Source of the DNA: Galerina marginata
Lineage: Eukaryota > Basidiomycota > Agaricomycetes > Agaricales > Galerinaceae
Assembly: GCA_023014335.1 (NCBI GenBank)
Contig: JAECYW010000014.1
Coordinates: forward strand, 310,001 to 374,000
Length of the DNA: 64,000 bases
Reading direction: 5' to 3'
Part shown: one piece after another, positions 1 to 10,604 of the stretch
How the letters are laid out: every line of letters begins with the position of its first letter
How positions within the stretch are numbered: position 1 is the first letter of the stretch
Translations under genes and position numbers: made by a program
Notes under the pieces: generated by a model
Database searches by the model: none
The model's input: only the letters and a program-made list of their open reading frames with translations
What the model was told of the DNA's origin: nothing

Positions 1-665
1 TTCCTTTCGACGCGGTGCCTGGCAATCTCGAACAAATCACTGCAATGTCTTGGGATATCTCGAGACCGCTTTGCGCTGTACCACCATACCAAGTCGACTG
101 CTCCGTTGCATTCGACAAGGTTATTCTCTCCGGCGCAGGAAGTGAAGATGTCGTGGAAGAGGAGATTGGCCGGGTGTTGAACGGTGCTATTGTCGGAATT
201 GTCAGCTACGAGCCTGGCACGATAGACATCGAGTCCATCCCTGGGGAAGGCAGCTCGTTAGCCATGACCGGAATTCCATATACTCAACATCACGGACCAC
301 CACCGCCTGTGTCGTCGAACTGCGTTGGGATAGCGCTTATTCGTGGCGTATCACCGCCTTTAAAGGAAGCTGTTTCTGCTGATGGTGTCAAGACGCGAGT
401 CAAGACTTATTTTCAAATTCTTACACCCTTACCGCAAGCGCTTCTTGCTCGATCTCGGGTCCTGGTCAAGGGGGAGATGGAGCTGCCTGTCTGGGGAATG
501 CTCGACTTCAGGAACTTTGAGGGAAAGGACGCTGATATAGGCGACGTGGCTGGTGTCAACCGCGAGAACGTGCCTTTCTTGCAATGGGGGAAAGGCGCGG
601 AGGGTGCTTTGGGTGCTGATAAGAAACGAGTGAGGAGAAACCTGATGCGAAGAGGTCAAATGTAA
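1..665 (+). CDS. GRC3: GRC3-like polynucleotide 5'-hydroxyl-kinase, C-terminal part
   Basis: The frame is open from the first base, so the gene starts upstream of the window; about 220 C-terminal residues are present, ending at a TAA. The visible part has the C-terminal region of GRC3/NOL9: a segment beginning NCVGIALIRGV, then a TPLP stretch and an IELPVWGML-like beta segment (here MELPVWGMLDF), and the terminal basic tail KKRVRRNLMRRGQM that is typical of fungal GRC3. In yeast, GRC3 acts with LAS1 in ITS2 processing of pre-rRNA in the nucleus and phosphorylates 5'-OH RNA ends. The P-loop kinase domain lies outside the window, so catalytic residues cannot be checked. It converges on the next gene, with about 140 bp between the stops. 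Confidence 0.85.
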   Translation, partial: PFDAVPGNLEQITAMSWDISRPLCAVPPYQVDCSVAFDKVILSGAGSEDVVEEEIGRVLNGAIVGIVSYEPGTIDIESIPGEGSSLAMTGIPYTQHHGPPPPVSSNCVGIALIRGVSPPLKEAVSADGVKTRVKTYFQILTPLPQALLARSRVLVKGEMELPVWGMLDFRNFEGKDADIGDVAGVNRENVPFLQWGKGAEGALGADKKRVRRNLMRRGQM

Positions 666-808
666 TGTAGAATCAAAAAGTATGTAATTTCAATTAATCC
701 TTCCTTGTATGTGATGATTAGTTATCGGCCTATTGTAGATTTGTAGAAATCCGGTCGTGATGGTGGTTCGTTTCCTCTATGAAATTTGAACCGATCATTC
801 CTCAGTTC

Positions 809-1651
809 TTAAAGTGTCTCTAAAACTTCTCGTCTCTTAACGCGCCACTTCAGCCATTTTCTTTGATACCTTGGTGACCACGGTATCGGTTCAACATTTC
901 GTGGCCGAAAAACTTGATCGTCTGGGATCATGCGCGATATGCGGTGGATTTCTCGCAGCTCTTCTGGATCATGCATCTTCCGCAACCTAGATGCCTGGGC
1001 AATTGTTGGATGACCCTGAAACGCATTGGACATCACAGTTTGAAAACGAGATACATGGATTGAAGGAACAGGACTCACAGAACCAGGAAAGACCATGCGA
1101 TGCCATTTGCAATAACTCCTGGCTGATAAGTAATATGGCTTCGATTTTTTGAGACGTTCCTGCTTCGTTGGGGGGAGAGCAGGGGTGTAGTACATGACCA
1201 GCGGCGGCAGTTGTGGCGCTGGGTCCAAGGCGGGAATGCCACTCGAGCCCATGTATCGCGCATCCGAGCGTTCCAGCTCTCGTTGTCCTCTTTCTGCCCT
1301 CTTCCAGTATTTCTCCTCCATTTCCGGCGTCATTGTCGTGTCTCTTGACGCCCGTTTACCCAGCTTTCTCAGAAGGTGTGGCATGGCATCGCGGAGCCTG
1401 TCCAGGAGCCTGAGGTCGATGGAGAAGACTCTCCGGACATAATAGGTCCATAATCTCCAGAGACTGTGGTTTAGATAGCTCATCCGACCCGTAAGCGATG
1501 TCAGGGTGGTATCTAGCAGAGCAATTCCGCCGCCGATGAAGCGCGAGTCGCTTGCGATGTTACACGATAATGTCTGCCAAAGCCATTGCATGAGATTTAG
1601 CTCCAAGAAGAACCGATACGCAGGCAAACACACCGTAAGGATATTTCCCAT
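809..1651 (-). CDS. hypothetical protein, 280 aa (259 aa if an in-frame intron is spliced)
   Basis: One open frame of 280 codons on the minus strand. I do not recognise the family. The N-terminal half has a hydrophobic stretch (about residues 1-50) and a Trp/Leu/Arg-rich part; the middle is charged (EMEEKYWKRAERGQRELERS) and the C-terminus is strongly basic with several Trp (IPWSPRYQRKWLKWRVKRRE). A GTGAGT donor at 1078 and a TTTCAG acceptor at 1016 frame a 63-nt stretch without stops, the size of neighbouring introns, so two isoforms or a hidden intron are possible. The start at 1651 is the first ATG of the frame; an internal Met about 57 residues later is an alternative. It converges with GRC3. 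Confidence 0.55.
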   Translation of the reverse strand: MGNILTVCLPAYRFFLELNLMQWLWQTLSCNIASDSRFIGGGIALLDTTLTSLTGRMSYLNHSLWRLWTYYVRRVFSIDLRLLDRLRDAMPHLLRKLGKRASRDTTMTPEMEEKYWKRAERGQRELERSDARYMGSSGIPALDPAPQLPPLVMYYTPALPPTKQERLKKSKPYYLSARSYCKWHRMVFPGSVSPVPSIHVSRFQTVMSNAFQGHPTIAQASRLRKMHDPEELREIHRISRMIPDDQVFRPRNVEPIPWSPRYQRKWLKWRVKRREVLETL

Positions 1652-4321
1652 CGTAATTTTAAAGGAAGAAAGAAGTCGAGGAGATAGTGGTGTGAAGTAG
1701 AGTCATGAACGGGTCGCTGTTAAAAAGCGGGCGCTTATAATTAGATGTGCCACAGCCCTGCCTGGTGGCTCACTTGTGTTAGGGTTCAGGAGACCATGCG
1801 GCATGCGCAGGCCACTGGCCCCAACATCGATTGTCCGGTAAAACTCCGCATGCAACAGAGCCTAAGGCCTAAACAGGAACAAAAGGGAGAAAACAATTGA
1901 AACCCACTACCGCCGATTTGGCGAAGCACCGACCGCGGCAAAGCCGCCAAATGACCTCATTAGGTGGATCAGGAACCGTCGATCCCGTCGATCGTGATCG
2001 AGCGGGATCAAATCCATTTTTGTTCAGGGTGCTGGTGAGAATCAGCACTGGTGGCTGAATCACTGTTTTGTTCTCAAGGCTAAAAGCTAAAATCTGATCC
2101 TGTAAGCAATTTCGACGACTTGTTATTGTAAGTGTTCAACAGAAAGTAGGAAGTTCAGTTGCTCCTGTCGGGAAAATCGAGATTGGCATAAATGCGGAGA
2201 CCCGACGAGATCAACCCATATCAGTGCGTCACCTTTTCGGGGGGTAGACATGGTTCAGTAATCATTTATATCGTATTGGCACCCTGACGAGTGTGGCGTC
2301 TACTTTCAGTACTGACCACGATGACCAACACTGACGAGAATGCTCACCAAAGTTTTGGTGGCCAGGGAGGATTACCCGCTGACCAGGTTGATCAAAAGTC
2401 GTCAGAGTGATCACCTTGTACCAGCAAGATAATGGTGCTGAATCGTGATATTTCCACCTCAGTAGCGCAGAAAAAATATCATTTATGGGCTGGTTTGCTG
2501 TCGCATATTGCTCAATCGAACCGTGGTCACATAATATAGCATGGGTAATATTTTCGTGGTGCATACAAATTTACAAATACGAAGCTGTAGAGTACAGTGC
2601 ACGCTACGGCGGCTACGCCTCGACCAATTCTTGTACATACCCAAAAAGCTCGTCCAACCTGTGATCCGCGTGCTCTGCAGTCTCTTTCAAGGGGTAACAT
2701 CGTTGATCTCGCGCTTCAACCAATCCTTGTCGTTGTCATCGGGAGATGACGCCCACCTTCTAAACCGGGGTCATTAACACATCGGCAAAGTAGAGGATTT
2801 CTGCGCTTCGGTTCAACGACTAGTAAAACTGCTTGTAGACGGATTTAATTTCTCACCTTTGCATTTCGGAGTCCCGTGCTTAGCAGACGACACCAAAATC
2901 GAGAAGGCCATAATCAGAACTCTGGTTGTTGCTGAACCAATGGTGAACGATGGCGAGGACGACGAGAGCGTGGAAAGTCCAGACAAAGCACGAATATCAT
3001 GTTTGCTATTGCGTTATCCGATGGGCAGAAATTCAGAGACCCTGCCGGATGCCGACTCAACCCAAGTCTGAGGAGAAGCGAGGTGGGTAAGGAGAATGTA
3101 AGATGGGGCGTCACTGACGATTCATGGCAGAAACCACTTACTATCCTTGAGCCTTTATAAGTTTTTGGGGTTGCTGCGCAGCAGGGTCGAAGTTGGAGCA
3201 TGACGACCGACACTCCAAGGGTGTGGAGTATGTTCTCTTCGCCGTTCTTGAACTCCAAAGTAGTTACGGCACGATTGGGGCAAGGACCTAAGCATCCTGA
3301 TTCGGCGATTCCTGCAAGAGCACCGAAGAACTTGGCTTTGGGATTGCTGACAGAACAGACAGAATATCGAAGAGAGCTGAGTGCGTATCAATAGCGATGT
3401 CGTAGCTGCCTGCACTGCGTGTTGCTGGGAGGTGACAACCTTTCGGAAGAGTGACCCGGACTCGGATAAGGCCGGCGGTTGCCTAAATGGGACATACTCG
3501 CCTCAAGTTGTTCGGCGCAATGGCGTCAACTTCGCACTTGGCTTGGACCAAGCTCGATGGAGGGACATCTTTATCGTTGCTGTTGTCTTCCTGGTTCTTA
3601 ATGTCTGCAAGCTTTCACCGTAGCTCTCTCAACTCAACCTCAGTTGTGTTCTTCTTGCCAAACCTCGAATTTCTGACAGGATCCTGCCACCCACGTTCCA
3701 ACCACGTTCACCATTAAGTATACTGTATCGACAATATCAACGTAGATATGTTCTTACCTGTGAATATTTTTCCGTGATACAATGGCACTGTTGATAATAC
3801 TTATTTGATGTTGGTCAGTGCTGAAACTGACAGAACCTCAACGCATCAGATGTGATATTCCTCCCCTTCCGAGTGTGGACAGAACTTGTGAGAATTACCA
3901 GAGGTGACGTGTGGTGATAACCTTCTGAAATGCCGACTGGGGAGAAACATATCACAGACTGATTTTTTATACCAGTAGTTTACCAGTGGTGGCCTGACCT
4001 GATAATAGGCTGAAATGGCCGTCCGCGAGAAGGTGATCAGCCCTCATATGTTCATCACCCGTCGCAATCACTGATATGCTACTTTTGATTTTTCCGACAC
4101 CTTTCTTGAGTAAAGGCAGCGGCGGACGAAATGCAATATGCTCGTCACCCTCACAGACAGATTTTTTGAAGTCAGCCACGCGACTGGCAACATATATATG
4201 GGCGCGTGTTTTACCGCCGTCGCAACTCAAGACTGGTTCCCTCACCACACAAGCACAGCCTATCGCCTATCTTCAAATTTTACACTGTCTCTATAGCCCA
4301 CATCCTATTCAATCACGGTTT
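1652..4321. other. gene-poor stretch with possible decayed coding sequence
   Basis: No complete gene was found in 2.7 kb. On the minus strand between about 3720 and 2880, short coding-like segments occur in different frames, for example one with VPPSSLVQAKCEVDAIAPNN near 3600-3500 and one with AKFFGALAGIAESGCLGPCP near 3320-3260. They are separated by stops that simple introns do not cleanly remove. This could be an unrecognised multi-intron gene or a decayed one. The rest (1652-2880 and 3721-4321) holds only short random-looking frames, plus a TATATATA stretch near 4193 that may serve the next gene. Confidence 0.35.
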
Positions 4322-5571
4322 ATGCCTTACACCTTCAACGCTATTCTCATATCATTAGCGCGACTGCTCTTCTCCTCACGGTCGCTCGGCCTTATGTCCA
4401 ACGCCTCTTTATGTCTGCCTGAAGAACGGCAGCAGCACCCCGTTTCTGTCAGCCTTACCGAGCTGGAGCGAATCATAGGCGAACCCGTTCGGACAGGCCA
4501 GCCTCTGGTGTCTACTTTGGAGCCGCCTTCACTGGTATTTACATCCCGCGTTTATGATAATGTCGAATGCCTCTGATAAATTCTTTATCCTAGCCTTGCG
4601 AATTACAAAAACCCTTGCACAAATCCACTTCTATTGACGAGGTGTCGTCGTCTGATCACCGGCACGAACACCTCAATACTGGCAGCCCCACTTTGGTCCC
4701 ATTTAACACCCCTGCGCTGACCCCATCGAACTCGTTCCCAAAATTCAAGAGCCTAGACGCATCTGATCTCGCATTCTTCCCTGCCAACTTTGCGTCTGCG
4801 AAATTCTCGCGGTCAAGCTCATTCAACCTTTCGCTCGTCAGCGACACTTCGGAAGATGATGACGAATTTAACTTGTCTACCTCTTTGGATGCGCTCTTGA
4901 GCTTCCGCTCCGCAGCCCATGGCCAGAACGGGCCCTCAACTTCGTCGCCTGCTCCTGTCCGAGGCCTTGGGATCTCTGGTATTTCTCGCAAGGACGGCAA
5001 AGTACCCTTCGATGGCCTCGGTCTTCTCTCGATGCAACCATCATCTTACTGCGATTCTCCTCGTGCGCGAAATCCATCCGACCGTTACGACGCATACGGT
5101 CCCGAATCTGGCTATTCTCTGGTGCCTAGCGACTCAACTGAAAGCCTTTCCGACGTCTTCCTTCAAGAAATGGTCTACACGTTTACTGAGGACCCTCTTC
5201 ACACTTCGCTCGCTCAATCCATTCCGGAGTGCAAATCCTGGTACGAGTTGGATAGCCTGCCACTCGCCGGACGAGAAGAAACCGTCGCGAAACCGGAATT
5301 TTCGACGCCTGTTACTCCTCTAAAAGGCCACTCGTGTCATCCCCGGCCTGCGTCGAGGATGAAACGTAATTTTTCCTCAGCGACGATCTCAAGCGAGCTG
5401 AAGAGGACTCTTAGTACTCCTGTGGCGAGGTCCTACGTTGCGGGTTCAAGAGCGAGATCAGTCTCGTGTCCTACAGGCACGTCAATTTCTAGTATTCCTT
5501 CTCGCGCCAGCGGCATTAACAGCAACGCTGCGCCTAAGAATATTATGCCTCGACGAAGTTGGAGATTCTAG
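4322..5571 (+). CDS. hypothetical Ser/Pro-rich protein, 396 aa
   Basis: Two exons, 4322-4534 and 4594-5571, joined by a 59-nt intron (GTATTT donor, CTGAT branch-like site, CCTAG acceptor) that leaves the frame in phase 0. The protein has no recognised domain. The N-terminus has a short hydrophobic stretch, then a segment SVSLTELERIIGEPV. The rest is low-complexity, rich in Ser, Thr and Pro with acidic patches (SDTSEDDDEF) and a basic C-terminus ending RRSWRF. Several SP and TP sites suggest a disordered, phosphorylated regulatory protein; this is inference only. The first ATG at 4322 was chosen; an in-frame ATG at 4394 is an alternative. Confidence 0.6.
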
Positions 5572-5691
5572 CGCGAGAAGAACCTAATTCCAGAACACTT
5601 GCCTCAGAACTCTTGTAACCAATCTGTAATATTATCGAATATCATGCCCCAAATGTCGTTAGAATCAAATCAATTGATTAGTGCTACGTTC

Positions 5692-7067
5692 TTAGCTCAT
5701 AGAAGCGTAGCGACTATTGTAGACAAGAACGTTGATATTAGTTTTGACAGTCGGCATTCTGGAAAGAGTAGGAAGGAGCCTCGTCGCCAACGTCTGGAGG
5801 TGCTGAGTGACCAATTTGATGTGACCTGGGAGGTCGAGGACGAGTAAAGTGTCCTCAGACCACATATAGCCAAGTCTTAAATTCAAGGTTACACCTCGCA
5901 ACTGGGGCAACGTCGAACGCGATAGGGCTTCATCCAGGCTCTGCCAAGCAGGTTCGTCACGGAATCGATGCTCCTCGGTGCCGATCCGACAGTCTATCCA
6001 ATTTATCGTGATTTCGACGTTCTTGATGGTACAAGGCGATGTTGAAGGGCTGAGAAGGCCACATATTCCCATCGGAAATATGACATTGTCTCCTGAGGCA
6101 ATCATGCACCTGATCTTCACTGTGCAAAGGCGTTTCAAAATACCAAGGTCAACGGGACCTGGAATCAGCGCCGGATCTGGAGGATTGTCAGGTTTGAAAA
6201 CCGAGATGGCTAGCTTTTGGAAGAAACACTCTTACATTGGAAGTGGGACAAGTCGTTGATATTAAGGACCTCTAAGGTCTGAGCGGCTGATACCAATACC
6301 GCCCACGCAGCACGGACCTCATTATAATTCCGCATCCAAACGTCTAAAATCCGCAATCCCGAGAAAAAAGATGGGGCTGGTGAGTCAAAAATGTAATGAG
6401 AGAGGTCGGGGGCGCCGTGGTTTGACATCGTGTGCAATTTGCCTCGGGAGCTTATCAATTGGTTGTCCGTTTCGTCATCGTCGATATCGACATGAACGAG
6501 GCGAAGGCATTCTAGATTAGGTGGTCGTATGATGAGGCCGACTGGAAAGTCTTCGATTCTTTCCAATGATAGCGACTTCAAGGATGGATTACTGAACAAT
6601 TTTCTGAATCCTTCTAGGATGGAATCGTCGAACGATGGCCAAGGAAAGGTACCATTGCGGTTGATCCAGGTGAAACTGCGAATCGACGAAAGTTTAGACA
6701 AGACAAGAGGTAAGAATGGATTTTGCTGGATCAATTCGCGATCTTTGGGACTGACAGTGAAACCTCGCAACTCTGTCTGGATGATCAAGGTTTTTATCCG
6801 TTGTCCTAGAGTCTCGTTTTGTTCCAAGATAGGGTAGAGTTCTTGAATACGTTTTGCAAACGCTACGCGGTCCACAGGATTTGCATCAGATGGTATTCTT
6901 ATCGTGGAAAAGAGGTGCCCGGAGGCGTGATAATGGAATGAACGGCAAACAAGCGCGCAATTTAGAAGTGCGAGACGGTCTTCTGCGTCATCCGGGTCTA
7001 GTTCGTTGATAACTAGATCAAAGAGTTCCAAAGGAAGATGGGCCTCCAGAGTCACTTCATTTTGCAT
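5692..7067 (-). CDS. F-box-like domain protein, 438 aa
   Basis: Two exons, 7067-6236 and 6176-5692, with a 59-nt intron (GTAAGA to CTCCAG). Residues about 8-55 form an F-box: LPLELFDLVINELD, then CALVCRSFHYHASGHLFSTIRI. The remainder has the loose leucine-rich pattern (LKSLSLERI, LECLRLVHVDI, LRILDVWM) common in mushroom F-box proteins. F-box proteins normally bind SKP1 and present substrates to an SCF ubiquitin ligase; the substrate is unknown. The ATG at 7067 was chosen because the F-box follows closely; an upstream in-frame Met at 7154 lies in the shared promoter. The gene is divergent from the kelch gene, with 153 bp between the two ATGs. Confidence 0.8.
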
Positions 7068-7220
7068 AATTAGGCTATGTTTCGGGTATTTCTTGAAGCT
7101 ATAGCCCCTGAAGTGTATAAAGAAGGACAGAGTGGTCAAAAGTGGCCAAATCACAGACGCTCAGATTTCCCACACCTTTATACTTCCTCCTGCCACCATC
7201 AGTTTTCGGAATCGACGGTA
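7068..7220. promoter_or_regulatory. divergent promoter between F-box and kelch genes
   Basis: This 153-bp gap separates two divergent start codons, so it must hold both promoters. A TATAAAG box at 7116-7122 lies about 100 bp upstream of the kelch ATG on the plus strand. No clear TATA was seen for the F-box side. Confidence 0.45.
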
Positions 7221-10200
7221 ATGGCGAAGAAGGCAGGCTCTGCAGCCGCAAAAGCCGCGAAAAAAGCCAAAGCAGCCCAGAAAGTCGAAAGAAAAGAAAC
7301 GAAAAAGGCCGTCAAATCCAAAACTACGCCGAGCAATACCAACGCCACGAAATCCAAGGGCAAGTCAAAAGCGAAGAAAGCGAACGATTCAGATACAGAT
7401 GACGATGATCTCGAAGGGATTCTGGAAAGGGTGAGTCGATCAGCAAGCATCGTTGGTCTTCTTCTGATCTCTCTTGTGTTCAGTAGATGCAAAAAGAATG
7501 GGAAGTTGCCCACACAGTTACGGAGGAACTTGTTGAAGGCCCACCTAGCCGACGTGCAAATGCAACTTTAACAGCATGTCCTAACGGTAACCACCTATGG
7601 TGCATTGGTGGCGAATTTTTTAGTGAGGACGGAAGAGCTGTAAGTCATTGCCATGTCCAAAAGACGTTTGACTAACAAAAGTTGCAGTATTTCTACAATG
7701 ATGTCTTCAGATATACACCTGAGAAAGATGAATGGAGGAAGTTTGTCTCTCCTACGTGTCCAGGCCCACGATCTGCCCATGCAGTCGTCGCATCGCCTGC
7801 AGGCGGAGGAAAGCTATTTCTCTTCGGTATGCGCTCTCTATCGTCAATCAATGATTTCGATATTCATCGTCTTTTATTTTTGAATTAAAGGTGGAGAATT
7901 TTCATCATTACATCAAAACTCTTTCCACCATTACCGCGATTTTTGGTGTTTCGACATCGCAACGCACTCCTGGGACCGAATAGATACAAAGATTCGCCCC
8001 AGTGCACGGTCGGGACACCGGTGAGTGCGTGTTTCTTTTATTGTCGTCGATAATCCAGTCTCATCTATTTTTTTCAGAATGGCTGTCTGGAAACACCTCA
8101 TCATTTTATTTGGTGGCTTTTATGATCCAGGAATTACCAGTGAGTCTCTCGGCCTCTCCGTCGTATGCAGCTCACTTAAGCAAACTGCAGCGCGTTATTT
8201 GAACGACCTATGGGTTTTCGACACTCAGGAATATAAATGGACCCAAGTTGAATTCAGAGAGACCGAGTCTAAACCCTCGTAAGCTCTTGATCCACTAGTG
8301 GTGTCGTATTTTCTAATGTAATTTCTTTAGGCCTCGAAGTGGATTCTCTTTCCTGCCTTGCGCCGATGGAATTGTCCTGCATGGTAAGCTGGAATCTTCT
8401 TTGGGTTTCCGTCCTGATACCTAATTTTTCTCAAGGTGGATATTGTAAAGAATACCTAAAAGGCAAACGACCTGTTGGAGTGATGTTAGAAGATACTTGG
8501 CTCCTTAAGTATGTTGCCTTTTTCTACCACACCCCGATAATGCTCAACTCTTTCTAAGGATCACACTTCCCTCGGAAGCGCCTCCGTCAACTCCAACAAC
8601 ACCATCGTTGAAATCGGTTCCGGTGTCAGCCAAATCCAAGGCATCATCATCCAAGACAGGTCCAACACTATTCAAGTGGGAGAAACGGAAGCGGCCATCG
8701 GACGCCTATGCACCCTGCCTCCGCAGCGGGTGTACAATGGCCCTGTGGGCGGCGAAGTCTGTAGGGGTGCTTTTCGGTGGTGTTACAGACGAGGATACGA
8801 GCGAGGAGGGGTTGGAGAGCGTTTTTTGGAATGACTTGTGGGTGCTTATCTGTTGATATTATGATCCTAGCTGAATCGACCTTTTGCTAGGTTTGGGTAT
8901 CAGCTGATTGGGAAGGGGAGGTGGATCGGTATGACGCTGAAGAAACCCAAGGCCAAAGGAGCAAAACGTGGTGGGAAGAAGAAACAGCAGAAAGAAAAAG
9001 AAAATGCTGAAGACTGGCCTCGCGACGGAAAAGGAAGTGATGACGAAGACGACGATGAGAATGTCGAACAGGTGCATTGCGTTCTGATCTTTCTGAAGTT
9101 TGTCTTACGTGGATTCACGGGAGTCGCAGGCTCGAGTCATTTCACCAAGTAACCCAGATTTGGAGAAACTCAAGAATGTGAATCCGCCAATCTCAGTGCC
9201 AAATGACCCAGTAGATCTGGACGATCCACTTTTGACAACTCCTTTGCCTCGGTATAACGCCATGCTGGCAGTCCTTCGCAACACCCTCTATATGTTTGTC
9301 ACTTGACCTTATGTTTTAAACTGATGCTCATGTATGTCTGTAGATATGGCGGAATATACGAACGCGGGTCTCGCGAATATACTCTAGACGACTTTTACTC
9401 TCTGCAGCTTGACAAAATGGACAAATATCTCTGCTTGAAGAAGAGCGACGTTGTCATACCGGATGGAGAAGTGGAAAGCAGCAGTGACGAGGACGACGAT
9501 GACGATGATGAAGATGACGAGGGCACTGATGATGAGGACGCCGATGACGAAGACGAGGATGGGGAAACCTTGGTCGATGCTGAGGAAGTTGGCGTATTGA
9601 AGGACGGCGACGAAGAGAATGAGAAAGTCGTGATACCGACAGTGATTCTGGAAGAGGAGCCTGAACCGGTGGTCGACGTTGAATTGGTCGAAGAAGTCAG
9701 TAACAAAGTATTTCCCACCTCATGAGTGCTATAACTGATTTTCATGATCAAAGAGCGAGTTGCGGGCCAAGGCTACGGCATTTATGGGTGTGGCCAAAGA
9801 TACAACTCGGTCGACAGATGACGTTCAAAGTACCCCCCTTCCTGGTGAGACGTTGGCGATGTTCTATGCGCGATCTCGTCAGTCTTTTTCTCGAATCTCT
9901 TTCAACCCGGAAGGTTGATGTTTCGCTGCCTAGGCGAGTATTGGGCCCAAAAAGCTCTTGGGAATAGCGACAATAAGGGAAAGCAGTTGCGCAGGGATGG
10001 CTTCACCCTTGCTGAAGAACGCTATGGTGTGTCTTTCAACATCTTCCCTAACCCTGACAGGTTATTGATCTAAGATATACTTTAGCCGCTTACAAGCCTA
10101 TCCTTGAAGAAGTCGAAAAAATTCTGCAGGAAGCGGGGTTGGATGAAGAAGAGATGAGGAGGGGGGCTGCTGGGGGGCCTACCCCTGCTGGTGGTGTTGG

Positions 10201-10222
10201 AGCTAGTCGAAACAGGAGATGA
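7221..10222 (+). CDS. kelch-repeat protein with C-terminal DUF4110 (KLHDC4/Kel3-like), 745 aa
   Basis: Fifteen exons with short introns: 7221-7430, 7487-7639, 7688-7826, 7891-8020, 8078-8139, 8191-8278, 8331-8383, 8436-8508, 8559-8837, 8891-9071, 9130-9293, 9344-9695, 9754-9877, 9934-10026, 10086-10222. All joins keep frame. The order is a Lys/Ala-rich basic N-terminus (to about 55), then kelch blades with the GG and W signatures (LFLFGGEF, LIILFGGFY, DLWVFDTQEYKW, IVLHGGY, VGVLFGGV, LYIYGGIYERG), a Lys-rich insert, an Asp/Glu-rich acidic stretch near 9480-9570, and a C-terminal domain matching DUF4110 (ATAFMGVAKD, then MFYARSREYW). This is the layout of human KLHDC4 and yeast Kel3. The function is poorly known; a beta-propeller scaffold is likely. 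Confidence 0.92.
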
Positions 10223-10604
10223 AATTCACTTCAGTGAAAATACCGTCGTTCAAGTCAGGAACGTGCATTTGGGCAAGGAGTAATGGGTTTGCTTCAAATG
10301 AGCGGTTCTGAGTAGTACTAGTAGTACTATAAATCACTGCATAATTGTGATGGTGCGGCATTTGTGAAATTATGCCCACAATCACCGGGTGATAGAGTAT
10401 GGACCGGTCCGACCCAATCCCGGTGAACATTTGGGCGTCGGGAATTTTTTGAAGACCAACCACCAACCAAAGCAACCGTATGTTCTGATTCACTTGTTGT
10501 GTAACTTTACCCGTCCTATCTAATCCGATTTCCAGTTTCTAATTTTCTTCTGACTTTGGTCCAATGACCATGGACCAGGTAGGGCACCAGGAGGAATCAA
10601 AAAC

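Noticed and set aside
2880..3720. Minus-strand coding-like segments
   Set aside because: No consistent set of introns restores one frame; listed only as possible decayed sequence.
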